A stretch of DNA of 6,892 nt, from positions 1 to 6,892 of the forward strand of contig CAMWRO010000161.1 in assembly GCA_947176615.1 (NCBI GenBank), read 5' to 3'. Under the pieces are notes generated by a model that worked only from the letters and a program-made list of their open reading frames with translations, was not told where the DNA came from and ran no database searches. A program made the position numbers and the translations under genes. Below are positions 1 through 5,952 of this stretch, piece after piece; positions within the stretch are counted from its first letter, which is position 1; each line of letters starts with the position of its first letter. The DNA is from an uncultured Porphyromonadaceae bacterium. Its GTDB lineage: Bacteria > Bacteroidota > Bacteroidia > Bacteroidales > Muribaculaceae.

Positions 1-73
1 CGACTCGCGTAAACGGGCTTTGGATTCATATTTGTTTTTAAACAACCTCTAAGAATCCGCGATAAACATTTCT
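1..73 (+). other. left edge: possible last codons of an upstream gene
   Basis: Two short forward readings are open from the window edge: one stops with TAA at 50-52 (its last residues read SYLFLNNL) and one with TAA at 39-41. Either could be the C-terminus of a gene that begins before the window. A strong terminator follows directly at 74-115, which supports the idea that a forward transcript ends here. Too little is present to choose a frame or name a product. It does not resemble a tRNA 3' end, because there is no T-arm or CCA. Confidence 0.25.
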
Positions 74-88
74 AAATCCTGCGATAAA
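54..88 (+). repeat. near-duplicate of the terminator 5' arm
   Basis: Positions 54-66 read AATCCGCGATAAA and positions 75-88 read AATCCTGCGATAAA, so the two copies differ by a single inserted T. The second copy is the 5' arm of the terminator at 74-115. The first copy could also pair with the same 3' arm (99-112) with one bulged base, so two mutually exclusive hairpins are possible. Confidence 0.6.
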
Positions 89-115
89 GCCTTGTTGTTT
101 TATCGCAGGATTTTT
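74..115 (+). terminator. intrinsic terminator of the upstream unit
   Basis: Bases 74-88 pair perfectly with 99-113 (15 bp), and the stem can be extended inward by a G-T pair and a C-G pair (89-90 with 97-98), leaving a six-base loop at 91-96. A run of five T follows at 111-115, then A and three more T. This is a textbook Rho-independent terminator on the + strand. It separates whatever lies to the left from ileS, so ileS should have its own promoter. Confidence 0.88.
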
Positions 116-128
116 ATTTAACTGTTAA

Positions 129-160
129 GTTGAATTTTTCAATGGAAATGACTAAATTTG
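129..160 (+). promoter_or_regulatory. predicted Bacteroidetes-type promoter of ileS
   Basis: TAAATTTG at 153-160 matches the Bacteroidetes -7 consensus TAnnTTTG exactly. GTTG at 129-132 is a 3-of-4 match to the -33 element TTTG, with a 20-base gap. Transcription would start near 165-170, giving a short AT-rich leader of about 30 nt before the ATG at 197. The site lies just after the upstream terminator, which is where an ileS promoter is needed. The consensus is established knowledge; the assignment is inference. Confidence 0.6.
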
Positions 161-196
161 CAAAAATTTTTTTATAAAGCGAAATAATACCTCGTT

Positions 197-3100
197 ATGA
201 GCAAACGATTCAACGAATACAATGGCTTGAACCTCCCTGAAATCAATCGCGAAATGCGCGGTAAATGGGAAGCTGACCGTGTCTTTGAGCGCACGATGAC
301 TGAACGTGAAGGCTGTCCTTCATTTGTTTTCTTCGAGGGACCTCCCTCGGCCAACGGCAAGCCGGGCATCCACCATGTGCTTGCCCGCACCATCAAGGAT
401 ATTTTCTGCCGCTACAAGACCATGCAGGGTTTTCAGGTGAAGCGCAAGGCCGGATGGGACACCCACGGACTGCCTGTCGAGCTCGGCGTTGAAAAGAACC
501 TTGGCATAACGAAGGAGGATATCGGCAAGAAGATTTCGGTCGACGAGTATAATGCCGCCTGTCGCGCCGAGGTGATGAAATATACCCGCGAGTGGGAGGA
601 ACTGACCTCGCAGATGGGTTACTGGGTTGACATGCCCAATGCCTATATCACCTATGACAACCGCTATATTGAATCAGTGTGGTGGCTTCTCGCTCAACTT
701 TATAAGAAAGGATTCCTTTACAAGGGTTATACCATCCAGCCCTATTCTCCCGCCGCCGGTACCGGCCTGAGCTCTCACGAGCTTAACCAGCCCGGCTGCT
801 ATCGTGACGTGAAGGATACCACCTGTATCGCGCAGTTCCGTGCAATAATCGAGGATAACGAAAAATTCGCTGCAATCAACGGTGAACTAACACAGTGGGG
901 AACTCCCTGTTTCCTCGCATGGACCACCACGCCTTGGACCCTTCCGTCCAATACGGCTCTCGCGATGGGTCCCTCGATTGTCTATAACATCGTCAAGACC
1001 TATAACCCGTATAGCGGAAAGCCTGTCACAGTCGTTGTGGCAAAAGACCTCATGGGGTCAATCTTCAACCCCAAGGCTGCCGGTATCGCTCTTTCAGAGT
1101 ATAACAAAGGCGACAAGCTCATCCCCTATGAAGTCGTTGCCGAGCATAAGGGCGAGGATTTTGTCGGGATGCACTACGAGCAGCTTCTTCCTTGGGTAAA
1201 TCCCGGCGAAGGCGCGTTCCGCGTTATCCCCGGCGACTATGTGACCACCGAGGATGGTACCGGTATCGTTCATATCGCCGGTACTTTCGGCGCCGATGAC
1301 CAGCGTGTGTCAAAACAGAACAATATACCCCCTCTCCATCTCGTCGACCGTGACGGCAACATCCGCCCGATGGTCGACCTCAAGGGCCGTTTCTATCTTC
1401 TCGACGAGCTTGACCCCGACTTTGTCAAGGAGCGCGTGGATGTCGAGGCTTACAGACAGTGGGAGGGAAAATATGTCAAGAATGTCTATGACGAGACTCT
1501 TCCCGAGGATGCCGAGACTCTCGATGTGCAGATCTGCATGGAGCTGAAAGCCACCGACAAGGTGTTCCGCATCGAAAAGCATGTCCACAGCTATCCCCAC
1601 TGCTGGCGCACTGACAAGCCGGTGCTTTATTACCCGCTTGACAGCTGGTTTATCAAGACCACCGACGTGCGTGAGCGGCTTATGGAACTCAACGAGCAGA
1701 TTAAGTGGAAACCCGCCTCGACCGGCTCGGGCCGTTTCGGCAAGTGGCTTGAAAATCTTCAGGACTGGAACCTGTCACGCAGCCGTTACTGGGGTACGCC
1801 GCTCCCCATCTGGCGCACCGAAGACGGCGCTGAGGAACTCTGCATCGAGAGTGTCGAGCAACTTTACAATGAGATTGAAAAGGCTGTCGCCGCAGGCGTA
1901 ATGGCCGAAAATCCCTATAAAAAGGCCGGATTTGTCCCCGGAAAATATGACAAGGATAACTACGAGCTGGTTGACCTCCATCGTCCCTATGTCGACGACA
2001 TCATCCTCGTCTCGGCTGCCGGCAAACCGATGAAGCGTGAGAAAGACCTCATCGACGTGTGGTTTGACTCCGGTTCGATGCCTTACGCTCAGATTCACTA
2101 TCCCTTTGAAAACAAAGAGGCGTTTGACAACCGCGAGGTTTATCCTGCCGATTTCATCGCCGAAGGTGTCGATCAGACACGCGGATGGTTCTTCACCCTC
2201 CACGCGATTGCCGGAATGGTGTTTGACTCGGTAGCCTACAAGGCTGTTATCTCCAACGGTCTTGTGCTTGACAAATATGGCAACAAGATGTCAAAGCGCC
2301 TCGGCAATGCTGTCAACCCGTTTGACCCCATCGGTCAGTATGGCGCAGACCCCGTGCGCTGGTACATGATTTCCAACTCGTCGCCTTGGGACAACCTGAA
2401 ATTTGACGAGAAAGGAGTCCTTGAAACCTCGCGCAAGCTGTTCTCCACATTATATAATACCTACAGTTTCTTCGCCCTGTATGCCAACGTCGACAATTTC
2501 GACCCGTCGGCCCCGCAGGTGCCTGTCGGGAAACGTCCGGAAATCGACCGCTGGATTCTTTCGCTGCTCAATACCCTCGTGAAAGATGTGACCGTGGCTC
2601 TCGATGACTACGAGCCTACCCGTGCCGCCCGTGCTATCAATGATTTTGTGGGCGACAACCTTTCCAACTGGTATGTGCGTCTTAACCGCAAGCGTTTCTG
2701 GGGTGGGGAGATGACCGAGGACAAGCTCGCTGCCTTCCAGACACTTTACACATGTCTCAAGACGCTGTCGCTGCTCATCGCGCCGTTTGCGCCTTTCTAT
2801 GCCGATTCGCTTTATCGCGACCTCACCGGCGAGGATGGCTCGGTTCACCTTGCCGACTTCCCTGTCAGCGATTCCTCTCTCATTGACGAAGCCCTTGAGT
2901 CGCGCATGAAGATGGCACAGGATGTGACCTCGATGGCACTTGCACTTCGTCGCAAGGTCAACCTCAAGGTGCGTCAGCCTCTGTCGACCGTGATGATTCC
3001 CGTGGCCGACGATTCCCAGCGCGCCGCGCTTGATGCGGTCAAAGACCTCGTTATGAGCGAAATCAATGTCAAGGACATCAAGGTTGTCGGCAACGACGAG

Positions 3101-3643
3101 GGTGTGCTCGTGAAACGTGTCAAACCCGATTTCAAGAAACTTGGCCCGAAACACGGCAAGAACATGAAAGCGGTCGCCGAGGCTGTCAAGAATCTTGACA
3201 ACCACGCTATCGCCGAGCTTGAACGCAACGGCTCGCTGACTCTCGATATCAACGGAACTCCCGCAGTAATTGACCTCGCCGACGTTGAGGTTATCTCGGA
3301 AGACATTCCCGGATGGCTCGTTGCCAACGAGGGCGCGCTGACTATCGCGCTTGACGTGACTGTGACTCCCGAGCTGCGCCGCGAGGGCATTGCCCGCGAC
3401 ATCGTCAACCGTGTGCAGAATATCCGCAAGAGCCGCGGCTATGACATCACCGACCGTGTCTCGCTCACGTTTGCCCCGGGAGCCGATACCGATGACGCTA
3501 TCCGCGATTTCAGCGACTACATCTCGCGTCAGGTACTCGCAACCTCGCTTGAAATAGCACCGTTGGCTGCTGAGGCCGAGGGGGTTGAAACGTTGTCAAT
3601 GGATGACGTGAACGTTAATGTCTTAATTGCGTTAAATAAGTAA
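197..3643 (+). CDS. ileS: isoleucyl-tRNA synthetase, IleRS2 type with altered HIGH motif
   Basis: Cytoplasmic class I aminoacyl-tRNA synthetase: it activates isoleucine with ATP and charges tRNA-Ile. The protein has 1148 residues, longer than the roughly 940 of E. coli IleRS. The N-terminal signature lies in PPSANGKPGIHHV (residues 49-61), where the usual H-x-G-H is G57-I-H-H60. The editing domain shows WTTTPWTLPSN (242-252) and GTGIVHIAGTFGADD (354-368). Further catalytic-core landmarks are WNLSRSRYWGTPLPIW, DVWFDSGS and GVDQTRGWFF. The KMSKS loop is KMSKR (697-701). The anticodon-binding helical domain contains NWYVRLNRKRFW (from 824). There is no cysteine after C853, so the C-terminal zinc-binding motif of IleRS1 is absent. 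The tail (about 976-1148) resembles the DUF5915-type end of IleRS2. The ATG at 197 fits the family start; the leader is AT-rich without Shine-Dalgarno, as is normal in this phylum. Neighbours and base use suggest the native housekeeping copy. Confidence 0.97.
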   Translation: MSKRFNEYNGLNLPEINREMRGKWEADRVFERTMTEREGCPSFVFFEGPPSANGKPGIHHVLARTIKDIFCRYKTMQGFQVKRKAGWDTHGLPVELGVEKNLGITKEDIGKKISVDEYNAACRAEVMKYTREWEELTSQMGYWVDMPNAYITYDNRYIESVWWLLAQLYKKGFLYKGYTIQPYSPAAGTGLSSHELNQPGCYRDVKDTTCIAQFRAIIEDNEKFAAINGELTQWGTPCFLAWTTTPWTLPSNTALAMGPSIVYNIVKTYNPYSGKPVTVVVAKDLMGSIFNPKAAGIALSEYNKGDKLIPYEVVAEHKGEDFVGMHYEQLLPWVNPGEGAFRVIPGDYVTTEDGTGIVHIAGTFGADDQRVSKQNNIPPLHLVDRDGNIRPMVDLKGRFYLLDELDPDFVKERVDVEAYRQWEGKYVKNVYDETLPEDAETLDVQICMELKATDKVFRIEKHVHSYPHCWRTDKPVLYYPLDSWFIKTTDVRERLMELNEQIKWKPASTGSGRFGKWLENLQDWNLSRSRYWGTPLPIWRTEDGAEELCIESVEQLYNEIEKAVAAGVMAENPYKKAGFVPGKYDKDNYELVDLHRPYVDDIILVSAAGKPMKREKDLIDVWFDSGSMPYAQIHYPFENKEAFDNREVYPADFIAEGVDQTRGWFFTLHAIAGMVFDSVAYKAVISNGLVLDKYGNKMSKRLGNAVNPFDPIGQYGADPVRWYMISNSSPWDNLKFDEKGVLETSRKLFSTLYNTYSFFALYANVDNFDPSAPQVPVGKRPEIDRWILSLLNTLVKDVTVALDDYEPTRAARAINDFVGDNLSNWYVRLNRKRFWGGEMTEDKLAAFQTLYTCLKTLSLLIAPFAPFYADSLYRDLTGEDGSVHLADFPVSDSSLIDEALESRMKMAQDVTSMALALRRKVNLKVRQPLSTVMIPVADDSQRAALDAVKDLVMSEINVKDIKVVGNDEGVLVKRVKPDFKKLGPKHGKNMKAVAEAVKNLDNHAIAELERNGSLTLDINGTPAVIDLADVEVISEDIPGWLVANEGALTIALDVTVTPELRREGIARDIVNRVQNIRKSRGYDITDRVSLTFAPGADTDDAIRDFSDYISRQVLATSLEIAPLAAEAEGVETLSMDDVNVNVLIALNK

Positions 3644-3655
3644 AACAGATATTAC

Positions 3656-3691
3656 TCCCCGGGATGCCGCCCGGTGTCCCGGGGGATTTTT
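3656..3691 (+). terminator. intrinsic terminator after ileS
   Basis: CCCCGGGA (3657-3664) pairs perfectly with TCCCGGGG (3677-3684). The stem can continue inward through two G-T wobbles and two C-G pairs to a GCCC loop (3669-3672), about 12 bp in all. TTTTT follows at 3687-3691. It starts 13 nt after the ileS stop codon. It is strong by eye and should end most ileS transcripts, yet the next gene begins only 29 nt beyond the T-run. Confidence 0.88.
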
Positions 3692-3720
3692 CAAACCGAT
3701 TAAGAACACTTACATACATT

Positions 3721-4104
3721 ATGAGCGAAAAAACGAGATATTCCGACGAGGAACTTCAGGAGTTCAAAGAACTGATTCTTGAAAAACTTGCCAAGGCACA
3801 ACGTGAATATGACACGCTGAAAGCCAGCATCACCAATGCCGAGGGTAACGACATCGCCGATACGTCGCCCACGTTCAAGGTCCTTGAAGAAGGGGCAAGC
3901 ACTCTTTCCAAGGAGGAAGCGGGCCAGCTCGCACAGCGTCAGATGAAATTTATCCAGCATCTTCAGAATGCGTTGATACGCATCGAGAACAAGACCTACG
4001 GCGTGTGCTGCGAGACAGGCGAATTGATTCCCAAGGAGCGACTTCGCGCCGTTCCCCACGCCACCCGCAGTGTCGAGGCCAAGAACTCGCAGAAGAAACG
4101 GTAG
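3721..4104 (+). CDS. TraR/DksA-family regulator with degenerate zinc finger
   Basis: Predicted 127-residue cytoplasmic protein of the TraR/DksA family, whose members enter the RNA polymerase secondary channel and modulate transcription, often together with (p)ppGpp. Residues 8-38 and 60-92 look like the two helices of the coiled coil, with the tip carrying D44-I-A-D47, comparable to the D-x-x-D tip of E. coli DksA. The C-terminal part keeps the family pattern YGVC..TGELIPKERLRAVPHAT, but the four-cysteine zinc site is lost: T99 stands where the second Cys of CxxC belongs, and S117 and A120 stand near the position of the last pair. C96 and C97 are the only cysteines. The start at 3721 is chosen because it begins the family-like sequence MSEKTRYSDEEL; an in-frame ATG at 3664 lies inside the terminator stem. 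I infer polymerase regulation from family alone. A zinc-free finger appears usual in Bacteroidetes homologues. Confidence 0.9.
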   Translation: MSEKTRYSDEELQEFKELILEKLAKAQREYDTLKASITNAEGNDIADTSPTFKVLEEGASTLSKEEAGQLAQRQMKFIQHLQNALIRIENKTYGVCCETGELIPKERLRAVPHATRSVEAKNSQKKR

Positions 4105-4109
4105 ACTAT

Positions 4110-4138
4110 TTTGTAAGAAAACTTAACTCCTAAATTTC
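4110..4138 (+). promoter_or_regulatory. weak candidate promoter before lspA
   Basis: TTTG at 4110-4113 and TAAATTTC at 4131-4138 resemble the -33 TTTG and -7 TAnnTTTG elements (7 of 8 for the latter, with the terminal G replaced by C), but the 17-base gap is shorter than usual. The start point would fall inside the hairpin at 4138-4156. lspA could equally be read from the TraR/DksA gene. Confidence 0.28.
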
Positions 4139-4156
4139 AACCCGGTTTCCGGGTTG
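4138..4156 (+). promoter_or_regulatory. perfect hairpin in the lspA leader
   Basis: CAACCCGG (4138-4145) and CCGGGTTG (4149-4156) form an uninterrupted 8-bp stem with a TTT loop (4146-4148). No T-run follows, so it is not a standard intrinsic terminator. It ends 15 nt before the lspA ATG. It might protect the 5' end of the lspA message, mark a processing site after the TraR/DksA gene, or influence translation initiation. The structure is visible in the sequence; the role is inference. Confidence 0.55.
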
Positions 4157-4171
4157 GACTGACCCAGTCGC

Positions 4172-4849
4172 ATGAAAATGTCCAAGGGCGTTCTCGCCAC
4201 TCTGATAATCTTTGCGGTCGTCATTATCGACCAAGTTCTTAAAATTTGGGTAAAAACCGGTTTTTATCTCGGCGAAAATGTCGAGATATTCCCTTGGTTT
4301 CAGCTATATTTTATTGAGAACAACGGCATGGCATTCGGAATGGAACTTGGCAGCAAACTGTTCCTGACCTTGTTCCGCATAGTGGCTGTGGGAGCGTTGA
4401 TATGGTACATTGTCAAGATATGGCGTTACAGGATTGTGCCGCGCGGCTATGTCGTGTGTCTTGCCCTTGTGACGGCCGGAGCGGCCGGTAATATATTTGA
4501 CTGCGTGTTCTACGGGGTCATTTTCAATAACCCGATGCCCCCGATGGTTGCCGAGATGTTTCCGCCCGACGGTGGTTATGCCCCGCTATTCCACGGCAAG
4601 GTGGTCGACATGCTGTTCTTCCCCCTTTTCTCATGGGTGTGGCCCGACTGGATGCCGTGGTGTGGCGGAAAGGAGTTCTTGTTTTTCCAACCGATATTTA
4701 ACTTTGCCGATGCCGCTATCTCGGTCGGCATAGTCATTCTTGTCATCTTCTACCACCGTTATATCCAGATGCCTTCGGCCATCGCAGCCGAGCAGGCCCG
4801 CATTGACGCTTTGCCCGAGGGAGGGGGAGAGGCCGATGAAAAGAAATAA
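4172..4849 (+). CDS. lspA: lipoprotein signal peptidase (signal peptidase II)
   Basis: Inner-membrane aspartyl protease that cleaves the signal peptide of diacylglyceryl-prolipoproteins just before the lipidated cysteine. The protein has 225 residues, against about 160-170 in E. coli or Pseudomonas. All family boxes are present: DQVLK (D20-K24), ENNGMAFG (49-56), GAAGNIFD with catalytic D110, GKVVDMLFFP (142-151) and FNFADAAISVG with catalytic D180. Four membrane helices fall at about 7-25, 63-82, 93-111 and 180-198. The segment between the catalytic aspartates is 70 residues, far longer than usual, and forms an enlarged Trp- and Pro-rich periplasmic loop. A hydrophilic cytoplasmic tail (199-225) is rich in Glu and Lys; its coding sequence holds the ribosome-binding site and start of the next gene. 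ATG 4172 is used; ATG 4178 (M3) is a possible alternative with no functional consequence. Confidence 0.95.
   Translation: MKMSKGVLATLIIFAVVIIDQVLKIWVKTGFYLGENVEIFPWFQLYFIENNGMAFGMELGSKLFLTLFRIVAVGALIWYIVKIWRYRIVPRGYVVCLALVTAGAAGNIFDCVFYGVIFNNPMPPMVAEMFPPDGGYAPLFHGKVVDMLFFPLFSWVWPDWMPWCGGKEFLFFQPIFNFADAAISVGIVILVIFYHRYIQMPSAIAAEQARIDALPEGGGEADEKK
4817..4832 (+). promoter_or_regulatory. purine-rich ribosome-binding site for the DUF4296 lipoprotein gene
   Basis: A 16-base all-purine run, GAGGGAGGGGGAGAGG, ends three bases before the ATG at 4836. It contains several GGAG-like matches to anti-Shine-Dalgarno. Such a site is unusual for Bacteroidetes, which mostly do without it. It lies inside lspA, encoding the E-G-G-G-E stretch of its tail, and decides the start at 4836 over the upstream in-frame ATG at 4740. 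Confidence 0.55.
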
Positions 4850-5639
4850 TCTGCGGTGGCTCCCTCTTGTCGCAGCCGTCGGGATTGCCGTGGCGGCGTG
4901 TGACTCGACTCCCGACTATGTGATTCCTCCCAAGAAAATGGCACAGTTGATGGCCGATGTTCATATGGGTGAGGCTGTTGTCGAGAACAATTCGCGCGAA
5001 TATGGGAACGACTCGCTCAAAAAGGTGATGAAACAGTCAATCTACATGAAACACGGCGTGACTTCTGAACAGGTTGACACCTCGATGTACTGGTATGGCC
5101 ACAATATCGACAAGTACATGGAGGTCTACGACAACACCATCAAGATTCTTGAAAAGCGCATTGCCGAAGCCGAGCGCCTCGGCTTGAAGACCAAGATGGC
5201 TGTCTCGTTCAGTGCCGACGGTGACTCCGTCAACCTGTGGCAAGGTGTCAGAAACCGCCGTTTCACCACCGACATGGCAAGCGACTTTATCTCCTTCCAT
5301 CACACGACTGACCGAAACTGGGACCGCGGGGACCGTTTCCGTCTTAACGCCAAGATGATTGACACCCGCTCTCCGATGACGATGAATATGGCCGTAGAGT
5401 ATAACGACGGTACGACCGAATACACCTCGGCCACATTCTCGGGTGACGGTATGCGTCATCTTGACATTGTGCTTGACTCGGCCAAGTCGGCTCTCAGTGT
5501 CTACGGCTCGTTGCGCTATCATCCTGTCGGTGACGAGGTCGCTTATCTTGATTCCATATCGCTTGTGCGCACCCACAACAAGGACAACAACAAGCAGCAG
5601 CGTGCCGAAGTGCCTGTAACCCTAATCCGTCACCGCTGA
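4836..5639 (+). CDS. DUF4296-domain lipoprotein
   Basis: Predicted 267-residue envelope lipoprotein. The N-terminus has positive residues (MKRNNLR), a hydrophobic core and the lipobox V-A-A-C, with C22 the expected lipidated residue, so the mature protein starts CDSTPDY. Residues about 28-115 match the DUF4296 pattern: IPPKKMAQLMADVHMGEAV, then YMKHGVTSEQVDTSMYWY, then a helix ending in EKRIAEAERLG. From residue 116 a beta-rich region follows that ends AYLDSISLVR, a style seen in jelly-roll or galactose-binding-like folds (inference). The function of DUF4296 is unknown to me. The start at 4836 is chosen because it gives a clean lipoprotein signal; an upstream in-frame ATG at 4740 would add 32 residues that are a shadow of lspA. 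It overlaps lspA by 14 nt and is likely translationally coupled to it, so the peptidase and a probable substrate are made together. Confidence 0.88.
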   Translation: MKRNNLRWLPLVAAVGIAVAACDSTPDYVIPPKKMAQLMADVHMGEAVVENNSREYGNDSLKKVMKQSIYMKHGVTSEQVDTSMYWYGHNIDKYMEVYDNTIKILEKRIAEAERLGLKTKMAVSFSADGDSVNLWQGVRNRRFTTDMASDFISFHHTTDRNWDRGDRFRLNAKMIDTRSPMTMNMAVEYNDGTTEYTSATFSGDGMRHLDIVLDSAKSALSVYGSLRYHPVGDEVAYLDSISLVRTHNKDNNKQQRAEVPVTLIRHR

Positions 5640-5938
5640 TGTCGCGCCACCGGGTCTATTGCCATGCGTTTGTATCGGCCACGAGAGTTGAACGCAATGT
5701 GATTGTAGCGTGGGATGATGACAACCGAGCCTGCGCTGAAGTTGAACCCTTCACTCGTGAAACAGCCGGAACGACCGCTCTCAACGGCATCATCCTCCAT
5801 ATCCCCGATGATTGCTCACTGACGGCTGAAACCGCCCGTGCTATCATTGACATTAGCAATCTCGCCCTCGGCCTCGACAGAATCAAATCCATGATACCAC
5901 CCGCTCCACCCACTCGGCTGCTCATGATAGAATTTTAA
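5639..5938 (+). CDS. conserved-looking 99-residue protein of unknown function
   Basis: The start codon overlaps the stop of the lipoprotein gene by one base (TGATG at 5637-5641), a sign of translational coupling. The 99-residue product has no signal peptide or membrane helix and should be cytoplasmic. I do not recognise it securely. The first half, with alternating hydrophobic residues (HRVYCHAFVS, NVIVAWDDDN) and then a G-I-I-L strand, faintly recalls the N-terminal beta-sandwich that precedes the TIM barrel in amidohydrolases, but no His-x-His metal site or barrel follows. The C-terminal third is helical (TAETARAIIDISNLALGL), then has a Pro-rich stretch (PPAPPTR). It could be a small stand-alone Bacteroidales family or a remnant of a hydrolase. 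The base composition is like that of the upstream genes, which argues for a real gene of the same operon. Confidence 0.72.
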   Translation: MSRHRVYCHAFVSATRVERNVIVAWDDDNRACAEVEPFTRETAGTTALNGIILHIPDDCSLTAETARAIIDISNLALGLDRIKSMIPPAPPTRLLMIEF

Positions 5939-5952
5939 ATAGATATTCTGAT

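Noticed and set aside
1775..2203. Reverse-strand open frame (142 codons) opposite ileS
   Set aside because: Same reason: a shadow frame with no domain signature and no promoter or ribosome-binding site visible.
2450..3205. Long reverse-strand open frame (251 codons) opposite ileS
   Set aside because: It lies wholly opposite a well-supported synthetase, shows no recognisable domain, and is a by-product of the GC-rich codon use of ileS.
197..3643. ileS as a recently acquired mupirocin-resistance gene (mupA-like)
   Set aside because: Base composition matches the neighbouring housekeeping genes, no mobile element is nearby, and Bacteroidetes appear to carry IleRS2-type enzymes natively.
3664..3720. 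Earlier in-frame ATG (3664) for the TraR/DksA-family gene
   Set aside because: It lies within the terminator stem after ileS and would add 19 residues unlike the family N-terminus; ATG 3721 fits better.
4740..4835. Earlier in-frame ATG (4740) for the DUF4296 lipoprotein
   Set aside because: It would place a hydrophilic stretch before the lipoprotein signal peptide and lies deep inside lspA; ATG 4836 has a purine-rich site and gives a proper signal.
5037..5576. Reverse-strand open frame (179 codons) opposite the DUF4296 gene
   Set aside because: It mirrors the codon pattern of a real gene and has no independent support.
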